Source of the DNA: Brevibacillus fulvus
GTDB lineage: Bacteria; Bacillota; Bacilli; Brevibacillales; Brevibacillaceae
Assembly (NCBI RefSeq): GCF_016908525.1
Contig: NZ_JAFBEB010000001.1
Location: 436,501 to 500,500, forward strand
Direction: 5' to 3'
DNA length: 64,000 bases
The position numbers were made by a program, and so were the translations under genes. This document shows, piece by piece, positions 8,870 to 17,270 of this stretch. Position 1 is the stretch's first letter. Each line of letters begins with the position of its first letter. Under the pieces are notes generated by a model that was not told where the DNA came from, ran no database searches, and saw only the letters and a program-made list of their open reading frames with translations.

Positions 8870-9571
8870 ATGGTGTTAATCGGGGTTGCCATCGTTATCG
8901 TCGGCTTTATCATTCGGATGAATCCGCTCTTGGTTGTAACCATCGCAGGGCTGGTGACCGGGCTGATTGCCCAGCAATCATTGTATGAAATTATTGAGCA
9001 GTTCGGCCAAGCATTTACAACCAACCGTTACATGGCTGTTTTTATCGCCACTTTGCCGGTCATTGGTCTGTTGGAGCGCTTTGGCTTGCGGGAACAGGCC
9101 GAAAATGTTGTTTCCAAGATTAAAGCGGCGACAACGGGCCGGATTATTACCGCCTACTTTATTATTCGTGAAGCAGCTGCTGCCGTTGGTTTGACGTCCA
9201 TCGGCGGACATGCGCAAATGGTTCGCCCGCTCGTTGCTCCGATGGCAGAAGGCGCAGCTGAAGCCAAGTATGGAAAATTGCCCGATGATGTGCGCGACAA
9301 GATCCGCGCCCACTCTGCCGCCGCCGATAATATCGGTGTCTTTTTCGGGGAGGATGTGTTTGTCGCCATTGGCGCCATCCTGCTGATGAAAGGGTTTTTT
9401 GACCAGAACAATATCCCGTCCGATCCGCTGAAAATGGCGCTCTGGGCAATTCCTACGGCGATTGCTGCCTTGATCGTCCATTGTATTCGTCTGTATTTGC
9501 TCGACCGTTCACTGCAAAAACAGTTGGGGGCAGGAAAAAACGTTCCGCTTGAACAGGGGAAGGAGGAGTAG
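8870..9571 (+). CDS. 5-oxoproline transporter, DUF969-family subunit
   Basis: 233 residues, strongly hydrophobic with about six membrane segments. It carries conserved polar patches between helices, REAAAAVGLTSIGGHAQMVRPLVAPM (in two parts) and HSAAADNIGVFFGEDVF, which are typical of DUF969 proteins. These occur paired with DUF979 proteins next to pyroglutamyl peptidase and are annotated in reference collections as a two-part 5-oxoproline carrier. The ATG has GGGGAG upstream. The DUF979 partner follows after 3 bp, so the two chains are made together. Transport of pyroglutamate rests on that family annotation and on the neighbours, not on residues I can read. Confidence 0.85.
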   Translation: MVLIGVAIVIVGFIIRMNPLLVVTIAGLVTGLIAQQSLYEIIEQFGQAFTTNRYMAVFIATLPVIGLLERFGLREQAENVVSKIKAATTGRIITAYFIIREAAAAVGLTSIGGHAQMVRPLVAPMAEGAAEAKYGKLPDDVRDKIRAHSAAADNIGVFFGEDVFVAIGAILLMKGFFDQNNIPSDPLKMALWAIPTAIAALIVHCIRLYLLDRSLQKQLGAGKNVPLEQGKEE

Positions 9572-9574
9572 TCG

Positions 9575-10528
9575 ATGATTATTTCAATTGAATGGGTTTA
9601 TATTTTTCTCGGCTTAATCGCGGTCTGCGGCAGCTTTTATACGTTCGTCGACAAGAAAAACCCGCGACGGATCACATCCGGACTCTTCTATTTGCTTTAT
9701 GGTATCTCCTTGCTGTTGGGCAGCGTCATCCCGCCGTTTTTCATGGGGTTGCTTGTGCTCGTCATGGTCGCGATCGTCGGCGCCGGCGGTTTGAAGCTGG
9801 GCAGTTATGGCGAAGCGAGCCGCGAAGAACGGATCCAAAACCGCAATCGCCTGGGACATAAGCTGTTTATCCCGGCATTGTTGATTCCAATTTTGACTGT
9901 GGCCGGTGCTACCGGAATGAAAGATGTGAAAATTGGCGAATTGTTCATTTTTGATCCGAAAAACATTACGCTTGTGGCGCTGGGAGTCGCCACCCTGATT
10001 GCCTTGATCGTAGGACTGTGGATGACCAAGTCCGCGCCGGCTGTGGCTGTCAAGGAATCGAGAAGATTGCTGGAGGCGATCGGCTGGGCAGCGGTATTGC
10101 CGCAAATGTTGGCGACACTCGGGACGATTTTTAATACGGCCGGCGTCGGCAGCGTCGTTTCAAATTTGGTCAGCCAGGTGATTCCGACCCATTCCTTGTT
10201 TTGGGTGGTATTCGCTTACTGTATCGGCATGGCGTTGTTTACGATGGTCATGGGGAACGCCTTTGCCGCTTTTCCGGTGATGACCGCCGGAATCGCTGTA
10301 CCGCTGTTGATCGGCCAATTTGGCGTCGATGCCAACCACCTGGCAGCGATCGGGATGTTTGCCGGTTATTGCGGAACGCTGATGACACCGATGGCAGCCA
10401 ACTTCAATATCGTCCCGGCGGCGCTGCTTGACTTGAAAGACAAAAACCATGTCATCCGCGTGCAAATACCGACGGCTTTGATCATTCTCGCTGTCAATAT
10501 CGTTCTGATGTATTGCTTCTCCCTGTGA
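9575..10528 (+). CDS. 5-oxoproline transporter, DUF979-family subunit
   Basis: 317 residues with about nine to ten membrane segments. Conserved features are FLGLIAVCGSFYTFVDKKNPRR near the N-terminus, a central TMVMGNAFAAFPVMTAGI block and a GYCGTLMTPMAANFNIVPAALL block that look like ion or substrate re-entrant loops. It follows the DUF969 gene after 3 bp with AAGGAGGAG as ribosome site. The pair makes the proposed 5-oxoproline uptake system. About 100 bp with a likely promoter separate it from the IclR regulator downstream. Confidence 0.85.
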   Translation: MIISIEWVYIFLGLIAVCGSFYTFVDKKNPRRITSGLFYLLYGISLLLGSVIPPFFMGLLVLVMVAIVGAGGLKLGSYGEASREERIQNRNRLGHKLFIPALLIPILTVAGATGMKDVKIGELFIFDPKNITLVALGVATLIALIVGLWMTKSAPAVAVKESRRLLEAIGWAAVLPQMLATLGTIFNTAGVGSVVSNLVSQVIPTHSLFWVVFAYCIGMALFTMVMGNAFAAFPVMTAGIAVPLLIGQFGVDANHLAAIGMFAGYCGTLMTPMAANFNIVPAALLDLKDKNHVIRVQIPTALIILAVNIVLMYCFSL

Positions 10529-10626
10529 TAGAGGTATGGTTGGACAGCTTATACAAATATTGCAAATCGTGCTAAAATAAAAAACAACCATCATCGTTTC
10601 GTACAGAGGGGAGACGACGAAGCTGC

Positions 10627-11442
10627 ATGATCCAAAATAAGAATAAAACCCTCGTCAAATCAATGGATGTGCTCCAGCTTTTTCTCCAGCATAGCAGACT
10701 GAGTCTGAATGAAATGGCGGAATTGTCGGGCAGACCGAAAACATCCGTGCATCGTATGGTCGGGTCGCTGGAAGAAATGGGTTTCTTGCAAAAAGATGAA
10801 AGCGGCCGCTATCGGTTGGGACTTGTATTTTTGCAATATGGACAACTGGTTGCCGATCGTCTGGACATTCGGCAGATCGCTTTGCCGGTGATGCAAACGT
10901 TGCGGGACCAGGTCGACGAAGCGGTCAATCTGATCGTGAAGGATGGGGATCAGGCCATCTACATTGAAAAGTTGGACACGTTGCATCCGGTCAGACTGTA
11001 TACCAAAATTGGCCGCAGATCTCCTTTGTACGCAGGTGCTTGTTCTCGTATCATCCTGGCTTATTTGGATGAAGCGGAACGTGAACGCTATTTGCGGAAA
11101 ACCGAGTTGATCCCGATTGCGACCGGGACGATCACGGACAAACAGCAGCTTCGTCAGATATTGAGCAATGCCAGAACTGACGGCTATACGATCAGCTATT
11201 CCGAACTGGAAGAAAATACAGCGGCAGTGGCCGCACCCATCTTTGACCACAAAGGACGGTTGTGCGCCGGATTGAGTATTGCCGGACCGGACGTGCGGTT
11301 TGGTGCGGAGCGGTTGCCGGCATTGATTTCCCTGCTGCAGCAGGCGGCGCGGCAAATTTCGGCGGAGTTGGGATGGAACGGACAAAACATAGGGCAAAAA
11401 GGGAGGGATTATGATGAAAAAAGTATTGGTTACGGGATTTGA
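10627..11442 (+). CDS. IclR family transcriptional regulator
   Basis: 271 residues: a winged helix-turn-helix at about 10-65 ([20 protein letters not shown], helix-turn-helix), then the IclR ligand-binding domain at about 80-250, with the SRIILAYL and [20 protein letters not shown] blocks that line the effector pocket. IclR proteins bind as dimers to short palindromes and respond to small acids. It sits between the transporter genes and pcp, and its last 32 bp overlap pcp, so it is part of the pyroglutamate operon and probably controls it. 5-Oxoproline or glutamate is a plausible effector by context only. The SD-like GGGGAG is about 14 bp from the ATG, a little far. Confidence 0.88.
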   Translation: MIQNKNKTLVKSMDVLQLFLQHSRLSLNEMAELSGRPKTSVHRMVGSLEEMGFLQKDESGRYRLGLVFLQYGQLVADRLDIRQIALPVMQTLRDQVDEAVNLIVKDGDQAIYIEKLDTLHPVRLYTKIGRRSPLYAGACSRIILAYLDEAERERYLRKTELIPIATGTITDKQQLRQILSNARTDGYTISYSELEENTAAVAAPIFDHKGRLCAGLSIAGPDVRFGAERLPALISLLQQAARQISAELGWNGQNIGQKGRDYDEKSIGYGI

Positions 11443-12061
11443 TCCGTTTGGCGGCGATCAGGTCAATCCTGCGCTGGAAGCGGTGAAGCGCCTGAAGGAT
11501 GTGCAGACAGAGGAGTTTCTGATTGAGGTGCGGGAAGTGCCGACCGTGTTCGACAAGGCACTGACCCATTTGTATCAGGCAATGGAGCAAGTCAACCCTG
11601 ATCTGGTCATTTGCGTCGGTCAAGCAGGCGGGCGGCCACAGATTACGGTGGAACGCGTCGCGATTAACGTCAACGATGCGCGGATTCCCGACAACGAAGG
11701 AAACCAACCGATCGATACGCCTGTTATTCCCGGCGGGCCAGTCGGCTACTGGAGCACTTTGCCGATCAAAGCGATCGTAAAAGAAATGAATTTGCGCGGG
11801 GTTCCGGCGGCGGTATCCCAAACCGCGGGTACATTTGTTTGCAACCACATTTTTTACGGGTTGATGCATTATCTGGCGGAAAAGCAATCTCCGATCCGCG
11901 GCGGGTTTATCCATATTCCGTTTCTGCCGGAGCAAGCGGCGCTTCAACCGCATCAGCCCAGCATGGCTTTGGACACGATTGTCAAAGGATTGGTCACTGC
12001 CATCGAGGTGGCGCTCAAGACGGAAACCGATATTGTTGAAGTGGGCGGAGAAACACATTAA
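11411..12061 (+). CDS. pcp: Pyroglutamyl-peptidase I
   Basis: A cysteine peptidase (C15) that removes N-terminal pyroglutamate from peptides, giving free 5-oxoproline in the cytoplasm. The 216-residue length is normal. The catalytic triad is visible: Glu in [10 protein letters not shown] (about 81), Cys in AGTFVCNH (about 144) and His in GGFIHIPF (about 168). The N-terminus [12 protein letters not shown] is diagnostic. Two adjacent ATGs exist, at 11411 and 11414; GGAGG at 11402-11406 suits the second better. It overlaps the end of the IclR gene. A terminator follows at once, separating this operon from the oxoprolinase genes. Confidence 0.95.
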   Translation: MMKKVLVTGFDPFGGDQVNPALEAVKRLKDVQTEEFLIEVREVPTVFDKALTHLYQAMEQVNPDLVICVGQAGGRPQITVERVAINVNDARIPDNEGNQPIDTPVIPGGPVGYWSTLPIKAIVKEMNLRGVPAAVSQTAGTFVCNHIFYGLMHYLAEKQSPIRGGFIHIPFLPEQAALQPHQPSMALDTIVKGLVTAIEVALKTETDIVEVGGETH

Positions 12062-12086
12062 AAAAGAGGAGGATAACTCCTCTTTT
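12061..12086 (+). terminator. Rho-independent terminator after pcp
   Basis: AAAAGAGGAG and CTCCTCTTTT form a 10-bp stem with a 5-nt loop ending in T residues, directly after the pcp stop codon. Confidence 0.85.
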
Positions 12087-12144
12087 CTTTCCGGTTAAAT
12101 TCGGAATGATCATTCTATAATTCGGAACAAAAGAGGGGAACGAG

Positions 12145-12858
12145 ATGGAAAACTACGATTTTTTTCCTCTTGGTGATTCGGGCGTAATGGTGAAACTGGG
12201 GCAAGCGATTGATCGATTGACTCACGAAAAAGTCAGAACCCTCGCAGATTACTTGGAGGAATCGCCGTTTTACGGCATGGTGGAATATGTACCGGCATTT
12301 ACCACCGTTACCGTTTACTATGACCCGGTTTTGCTTTCTGATCCTGCTTCCCCGCAATCGCCCTATGAACGGGTGTGCGCTTTGTTGCAAAAGATTTTGG
12401 CGCAAGTAACCGAGCGGCCAAGCGCTGACAGCAGAATCGTCGAGATTCCGGTTTGCTACGGCGGAGAGTTGGGGCCTGATTTGGAGGCAGTGGCTGATTA
12501 CCACCAGCTGAGTGTCGAAGAAGTCATTCGGCTTCATACCGCACCGGATTACCTTGTCCACATGATCGGGTTTGCTCCCGGGTTTCCCTATTTGGGCGGA
12601 TTGGATGAACGGATTGCCACACCGCGCCGCGGCACACCACGGTTACGAATCGAAGCAGGCAGTGTCGGCATCGGCGGAAGCCAAACGGGCGTTTATCCGA
12701 TCGAAAGTCCGGGCGGCTGGCAGTTAATCGGGAAAACACCGCTGCGTCTGTTTCGGCCGGAACATGAACCGCCCACCTTGCTTCAGGCAGGTGATACGGT
12801 ACGATTTCGAGCAATCACGCGCGAAGAGTTTGACCGATGGCAGGAGGTGGCGCGATGA
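12145..12858 (+). CDS. pxpB: 5-oxoprolinase subunit PxpB (KipI family)
   Basis: 237 residues of the KipI/allophanate-hydrolase-subunit-1 family. Landmarks are FFPLGDSGVMVKLG at the start, HMIGFAPGFPYLGGL at about 135-150, IGGSQTGVYPIESPGGWQLIG at about 174-194 (in parts) and the C-terminal LQAGDTVRFRAI. With PxpC and PxpA it makes the ATP-dependent bacterial 5-oxoprolinase that converts pyroglutamate to glutamate. The B. subtilis homologue was first described as the KinA inhibitor KipI, but with pxpC, pxpA and a pyroglutamate carrier here the enzyme role is clear. Its stop overlaps the pxpC start as ATGA. A short palindrome (12113-12127) precedes it. Confidence 0.94.
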   Translation: MENYDFFPLGDSGVMVKLGQAIDRLTHEKVRTLADYLEESPFYGMVEYVPAFTTVTVYYDPVLLSDPASPQSPYERVCALLQKILAQVTERPSADSRIVEIPVCYGGELGPDLEAVADYHQLSVEEVIRLHTAPDYLVHMIGFAPGFPYLGGLDERIATPRRGTPRLRIEAGSVGIGGSQTGVYPIESPGGWQLIGKTPLRLFRPEHEPPTLLQAGDTVRFRAITREEFDRWQEVAR

Positions 12859-13874
12859 GCATCGAAGTGATCAAACCGGGGATGAACACGACGATTCAGG
12901 ATCTCGGCCGCAACGGTTTTCAAAAATATGGGATCATCGTCGGTGGAGCGATGGACACGCTTGCGCTGCGGCTGGCCAACTACTTGGTCGGCAATGACGA
13001 AGGAGCGGCAGGCATGGAGATTACCTTGAAAGGACCGCGCCTGCTTTTTCACGAAGAAATGCTGATCGCGATCTGCGGCGGGGACCTTTCGCCGGAAATC
13101 AATGGCGAGCCAGTCGCTCTGAATCGGCCGGTCTGGGTACGAAAAGGCAGCATGCTGCAATTTGGCTATGCACGGAAAGGGTGCCGGGCCTATCTCGCTG
13201 TTGAAGGCGGCTTTGATGTGCCGATCGTCTTGGGCAGTCGAGACACTAACCTGCGGGCCGGTATCGGCGGCTATCACGGCAGAGCCTTGGCGGAAGGAGA
13301 CATCATCCAAAGACAGCAACGGAAGCAGCAAGGAAATTATGCCGCTTCCCGACAGTTGGCCGAGAAAATGGATTACGCCTCGTTTGCCGCAGCGGACTGG
13401 CATATTTCCCAGTCGTTGTTTCCCAGTTATACACAATCATGCATACGCGTCATTCCGGCGGAACATTTTGCCTGCTTTACAGCGGAGAGCCGCTCGGCGT
13501 TTTTTGCCAGCGAGTATCAGATCACGCCGCACTCTGACCGGATGGGCTATCGACTGAGCGGAGCGAAGCTGGAATTGACCATGCCGCTGGAATTGACGTC
13601 GGAAGCGGTCACTGTCGGAACGATTCAGGTGCCGCCGGAAGGCAACCCGATCGTCCTGATGGCTGATCGGCAAACGACCGGCGGCTATCCGAAAATCGGC
13701 CATGTCGCGACGGTCGATTTACCGCTGTTGGCCCAGTTTAAGCCGGGAGAAATGGTCCGCTTTCAGGAAATAACGCTGAGAGAAGCGCAATCGGCTCTGT
13801 TGCGGCGGGAAGCGACGATGAAACGCATCAAGCTTGGTTTACAATTATTTTCAGGCAGGGGGGAGCGGGGATGA
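12855..13874 (+). CDS. pxpC: 5-oxoprolinase subunit PxpC (KipA family)
   Basis: 339 residues of the KipA/allophanate-hydrolase-subunit-2 family. It opens with [17 protein letters not shown], has [19 protein letters not shown] at about 126-144 and the block [14 protein letters not shown] at about 275-288. It forms a complex with PxpB and, with PxpA, hydrolyses 5-oxoproline to glutamate using ATP. The ATG at 12855 has AGGAGG 8 bp before it and overlaps the pxpB stop; an upstream in-frame start at 12837 lacks support. The end overlaps pxpA by 4 bp, a sign of translational coupling across all three subunits. Confidence 0.94.
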   Translation: MSIEVIKPGMNTTIQDLGRNGFQKYGIIVGGAMDTLALRLANYLVGNDEGAAGMEITLKGPRLLFHEEMLIAICGGDLSPEINGEPVALNRPVWVRKGSMLQFGYARKGCRAYLAVEGGFDVPIVLGSRDTNLRAGIGGYHGRALAEGDIIQRQQRKQQGNYAASRQLAEKMDYASFAAADWHISQSLFPSYTQSCIRVIPAEHFACFTAESRSAFFASEYQITPHSDRMGYRLSGAKLELTMPLELTSEAVTVGTIQVPPEGNPIVLMADRQTTGGYPKIGHVATVDLPLLAQFKPGEMVRFQEITLREAQSALLRREATMKRIKLGLQLFSGRGERG

Positions 13875-14629
13875 GCCGCGTCGATCTCAATTGTGACATG
13901 GGCGAAAGTTTTGGAGCGTATACGATGGGGCAGGACGAGCAACTCCTCGATTATATTTCTTCCGCCAATATCGCTTGCGGTTTTCACGCCGGTGATCCGG
14001 CAACAATGCGAAAAACGGTGAAATTGGCGCTGGAAAAAGGAGTGGCCGTCGGCGCTCATCCAGGTTTGCCCGATTTGGTCGGGTTTGGCCGCCGCGTTCT
14101 GGATATTTCCGCACAGGAAGCTTACGATATGGTCGTGTACCAGATCGGAGCCCTGTATGGATTTGTTCGGGCGGAAGGCGGCGTCATGCAACATGTCAAA
14201 CCGCATGGCGCGCTGTACAATATGGCGGCGAAAAACGTCCGCCTGGCGGAAGCGATTGCGGAGGCGGTCTATCGCGTTGATCCTGAACTGGTGCTGTTCG
14301 GTTTGGCGGGCAGCGAATTGATCAAAGCCGGGAAAAAGGCAGGTTTGCAAACTGCCCAGGAAGTGTTCGCGGACCGAACGTATCAGCAGGATGGCAGTTT
14401 GACGCCGCGTACGCAGGCCAACGCCATGATTCATGAATCGGAACGTTCCGCAGCGCAAGTAATCCGGATGGTAACAGAAGGTATGGTCCGCACCGAACAA
14501 GGGGTTGAGATTCAAATTCAGGCGGATACGATTTGCATCCATGGAGATGGGCCGCACGCCTTGTCATTTGCCCAAACGATTCGCCAGTCGCTGGTGGCTG
14601 CCAACATTGCCATTCAACCGGTTAAATGA
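13871..14629 (+). CDS. pxpA: 5-oxoprolinase subunit PxpA (LamB/YcsF family)
   Basis: 252 residues. The N-terminus [14 protein letters not shown] and the block [15 protein letters not shown] are the YcsF signatures, and [14 protein letters not shown] and [10 protein letters not shown] follow in order. This is the metal-site-bearing TIM-like subunit of the PxpABC oxoprolinase. It overlaps pxpC by ATGA, with GGGGAGCGGGG as ribosome site. The three subunits are in the order B-C-A. The acetamidase-like gene begins 31 bp later and is probably in the same transcript. Confidence 0.94.
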   Translation: MSRVDLNCDMGESFGAYTMGQDEQLLDYISSANIACGFHAGDPATMRKTVKLALEKGVAVGAHPGLPDLVGFGRRVLDISAQEAYDMVVYQIGALYGFVRAEGGVMQHVKPHGALYNMAAKNVRLAEAIAEAVYRVDPELVLFGLAGSELIKAGKKAGLQTAQEVFADRTYQQDGSLTPRTQANAMIHESERSAAQVIRMVTEGMVRTEQGVEIQIQADTICIHGDGPHALSFAQTIRQSLVAANIAIQPVK

Positions 14630-14660
14630 TCCAACGATTGTCAGAAAGAAGGAAAAGATC

Positions 14661-15530
14661 ATGGAGAAAATCTCCAAACAACATTGCATTTATGAATTTG
14701 CGGCAGCAGCCCAGCCCGTGCTGACGGTTCAACCAGGCACTCAGGTCGTGTTTGAAACGATGGATTGCTACGGCAATCAGATTACGGAGAGTTCCTCTCA
14801 TCAATCGATCGAACTGAACGGGATAAATCCGGCAACCGGGCCTGTCGCTATCGCTGGGGCTGAACCGGGCGATACATTGAAAGTGACGATCGAACAGATC
14901 GAGCTGGATGAAGTGGGAACCGTCTATCTTCGCCCTGGCAGCTATGGCGTGAAAAAGTTCGTGGAATATCCGGAAGTCAAAAGGTTCCCCGTTGAACACA
15001 ATGAGCTGGTGTTTGATCGTTCCCAGCGGATACCCCTTCGCCCCATGATCGGGGTGATCGGCGTTTCACCGCGGGAAGGCAGCATCTCGACACTCGTGCC
15101 AAACGAATATGGCGGAAACCTGGACACCAAAGAGATTACGACCGGTGCGACCGTCTATTTGCCTGTCTTTCAGTCGGGAGCCAATCTGGCTATCGGCGAC
15201 CTGCACGCGGTCATGGGCGACGGGGAAGTGGCCGGTTGCGGCGTGGAGATTGGCGGCAAAGTCACGGTAACACTCGAATTGATCAAAGGAAAGCAACAAG
15301 CGCTGCCATTTGTTGAAGATGAACAGTACTATTATGCGCTGGCCTCACATGAATCGCTGGACGTGGCAGCGGAATTGGCGATGGACGGCATGTTCCACTT
15401 TTTACAGGAACAGTTTCCTCACTTGACCAGCAACGATCTCGTTTGTTTGCTTGGGGAAAGAGGCGACCTGGCAATATCCCAGGTTGTGAATCCAAAGAAA
15501 ACAGCGAAATTCCGCTTTCCGAAACGGTAA
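14661..15530 (+). CDS. Acetamidase/formamidase family protein
   Basis: 289 residues of the FmdA_AmdA family, which hydrolyses short amides such as formamide or acetamide to ammonia and the acid. Visible blocks are ETMDCYGNQI, GPVAIAGAEPGDTLKV (about 56-71), GVIGVSPREGSISTLVPNEYGGNLD (in two parts), and GDLHAVMGDGEVAGCGVEIGGKV with metal-binding residues. The ATG at 14661 follows AAGGAAAAG. It ends the oxoprolinase operon. The usual substrates do not obviously belong to pyroglutamate breakdown, so it may act on another amide, for example a glutamine or pyroglutamyl amide product; this is inference. A strong inverted repeat follows. Confidence 0.86.
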   Translation: MEKISKQHCIYEFAAAAQPVLTVQPGTQVVFETMDCYGNQITESSSHQSIELNGINPATGPVAIAGAEPGDTLKVTIEQIELDEVGTVYLRPGSYGVKKFVEYPEVKRFPVEHNELVFDRSQRIPLRPMIGVIGVSPREGSISTLVPNEYGGNLDTKEITTGATVYLPVFQSGANLAIGDLHAVMGDGEVAGCGVEIGGKVTVTLELIKGKQQALPFVEDEQYYYALASHESLDVAAELAMDGMFHFLQEQFPHLTSNDLVCLLGERGDLAISQVVNPKKTAKFRFPKR

Positions 15531-15549
15531 TCTCGCCGAAAACAAAGAA

Positions 15550-15587
15550 AGTACCGCCGCAAGCCGACAGAGTATGCCGGCGGTACT
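15550..15587 (+). terminator. 10-bp-arm hairpin ending the oxoprolinase operon
   Basis: AGTACCGCCG and CGGCGGTACT are perfect complements separated by 18 nt, 20 bp past the amidase stop. No clear T-tract follows, so it may stabilise the 3' end rather than act as a classical terminator. Confidence 0.55.
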
Positions 15588-15815
15588 GCTTGACATTCGG
15601 AATTTGTTGGTCCCGGTTCACCGCTGGCCATTTTTGTCCTTTCCTTCATTCCGCAAACAAGCAGTGGAACACCGCGGACGATCTGTGTCCGCTCTTCCTT
15701 TTGCGATGATGAAAGCTTTTGCCAGAATCCGTTCACTTCATTACCTTTTTTCTGACAAAATATACTATAATAAGAATCAGTGAACATCATTTTAACTCAA
15801 GAGGAGCTTTAGGAA

Positions 15816-16463
15816 GTGAAGGAGACGAAGAAAACGATCGCCTTGCAAATTGCGGAAGAACTGGCACAACGGATCGCCAACGGAAAGCTCAGCCCAAATG
15901 AACATTTGGTTGAAACCAAGCTTGCCGAAGAATTTCATACGAGCAGAGCTCCGATTCGTGAAGCGCTGTTGATGCTTGAAAAGGAAAGGCTCGTCACGCG
16001 TGTTCCCCACCATGGTTTTGTTGTCAAAAAGTTCTCCAAGAAAGAGATCCACCAATTGTACGACGCAACTTTTCGCCTGGAAGAAATCGCAATGGCCAAA
16101 GCGGTGGAAAACGTGACGGATCACGATATTCAGCAGTTGGAGGAAATTCTTGCCGGGCAATGGGCGGCAATCGAGAGTGATGATATCGTGAGCTATTATT
16201 CACTCAATGAGAAGTTTCACGAAACGATTTTCGCGATTGCCAACAATGAATTTCTGGCTGAGATGCATCATTCATTACGGAAATCATCTCGTCCTTTAAG
16301 CGTCTTAAATATGGGACAAGGAAGGAACATGCACGCTTCCTATGAGGAACATCGGCGCCAGCTTGATGCTTTGAAATTGCGCGACAAGGAAGCGGGGATT
16401 CAAGCGATCCGCGATCAGGAAAGCCGTTCTTTGAAAACGCTCGACATCTTCTATCCGATGTAA
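15816..16463 (+). CDS. GntR family regulator, FCD subfamily
   Basis: 215 residues: an N-terminal winged helix at about 5-70 (GKLSPNEHLVETKLAEEF then TSRAPIREALLMLEKERLV, the GntR signature) and an all-helical FCD domain that usually binds a carboxylic acid with a metal. Metal ligands are probably in the Asp/His pattern of the helices (DATFRLEEI, NEKFHETI, EEHRRQLDAL). It starts at GTG with AGAGGAG upstream. The catabolic cluster starts 387 bp downstream, in the same direction, behind three copies of a 12-bp palindrome. FCD regulators bind such palindromes, so it very likely controls that cluster. Confidence 0.9.
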   Translation: MKETKKTIALQIAEELAQRIANGKLSPNEHLVETKLAEEFHTSRAPIREALLMLEKERLVTRVPHHGFVVKKFSKKEIHQLYDATFRLEEIAMAKAVENVTDHDIQQLEEILAGQWAAIESDDIVSYYSLNEKFHETIFAIANNEFLAEMHHSLRKSSRPLSVLNMGQGRNMHASYEEHRRQLDALKLRDKEAGIQAIRDQESRSLKTLDIFYPM

Positions 16464-16534
16464 TTGGTTTTGTTCACCTCGGTGCCCGGGTCAGAGATGG
16501 AAAATGTCGAGCGAACACCAGCGAAATGGTGCGA

Positions 16535-16565
16535 ATTGTCGGCAATAAGCAAAATTGTCGACAAT
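16535..16565. promoter_or_regulatory. Tandem GntR-type operators O1 and O2
   Basis: ATTGTCGGCAAT at 16535-16546 and ATTGTCGACAAT at 16554-16565. Their centres are 19 bp apart, close to two helical turns, allowing two dimers on one DNA face. O2 covers the -35 box of the upstream promoter. Confidence 0.65.
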
Positions 16566-16694
16566 ATGGATTAATTATTGTATAATGTAAGCGTTACCAA
16601 AAACTTGTTCATTATAGGTGCAGCAGCGATTCGTGTCAGGTGGGAGGGATTCAGAAAAGGCAAGTTCGTTAAAAAAATAATTTTTTTATTCAAC

Positions 16695-16706
16695 ATTGTC
16701 GACAAT
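16695..16706. promoter_or_regulatory. GntR-type operator O3 on the second promoter
   Basis: ATTGTCGACAAT, identical to the copy at 16554-16565 and 141 bp downstream of it, overlapping the -35 box of the second promoter. The separation would permit looping between the two sites. Confidence 0.65.
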
Positions 16707-16850
16707 CTTGTATTCAATAATGTATTATTAACTTGTAAAACATAACCTGATCCGTTTCAACCTTGTTTTTATGTTCGCAAAAGGGCAAAGGGGCGAAACA
16801 TTCACAACAAAATGAAAGCGGATACATTTTGAATTGGAGGTAGTTGCAAA

Positions 16851-17228
16851 ATGAGCAGTGAAAAATTCAATCAAGGTTTAGAGGTTCGCAAAGCAGTGCT
16901 AGGAGCGGAACATGTGGACAGATCATTGGCTAATGCTACTGATTTTGATCGACCCATGCAGGAGCTTACCACTGAATGGTGCTGGGGAACATGCTGGACA
17001 CGGCCGGGGCTCTCGCGCAGAGATCGCAGCATGATTAATCTGGCGATGCTTAGTGCGCTTGGCCGTCCCGATGAATTGGCATTGCATGTACGGGGCGCGA
17101 TTACGAATGGAGTTACGCCGGAAGAAATCACCGAAGTTTTTTATCAGGTGGCGATCTATTGCGGTGTCCCCGCAGGGGTGGAAGCGTTCAAAGTCGGCAA
17201 ACGTGTGCTGGCCGAACTGGAAAAATGA
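16851..17228 (+). CDS. Carboxymuconolactone decarboxylase family protein
   Basis: 125 residues with one CMD domain, close in length and pattern to PcaC, 4-carboxymuconolactone decarboxylase of the protocatechuate pathway. It has the block LTTEWCWGTCWTRPGLSRRDRSMINLAML (in parts), then HVRGAITNGVTPEEITEVFYQVAIYCGVPAG. The WGTCW and RDRS segments are typical of true decarboxylases rather than AhpD-like peroxidases, which carry CxxC. It is the first gene behind the operator region. No other protocatechuate genes are present, so the lactone it decarboxylates is unknown. Confidence 0.88.
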   Translation: MSSEKFNQGLEVRKAVLGAEHVDRSLANATDFDRPMQELTTEWCWGTCWTRPGLSRRDRSMINLAMLSALGRPDELALHVRGAITNGVTPEEITEVFYQVAIYCGVPAGVEAFKVGKRVLAELEK

Positions 17229-17270
17229 GGCAACAAGACTCTTACCAATGACGAAAGAAGGTTGAGCAAA

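Larger units (their letters stand above)
16464..16850 (+). promoter_or_regulatory. 387-bp control region of the catabolic cluster
   Basis: Three copies of ATTGTCGRCAAT lie at 16535-16546 (one mismatch), 16554-16565 and 16695-16706. Two promoters can be read: TCGACA (16558-16563), 17 bp, TATAAT (16581-16586); and TCGACA (16699-16704), 18 bp, TATTAT (16723-16728). Each -35 box lies inside a palindrome, so a bound repressor would exclude RNA polymerase. Repression by the adjacent GntR protein, lifted by a pathway acid, is inferred. I see no gene in this stretch. Confidence 0.7.

Noticed and set aside
11192-12058. 288-residue open frame on the minus strand
   Set aside because: Antisense to the IclR and pcp genes, both of which have intact catalytic or DNA-binding motifs.
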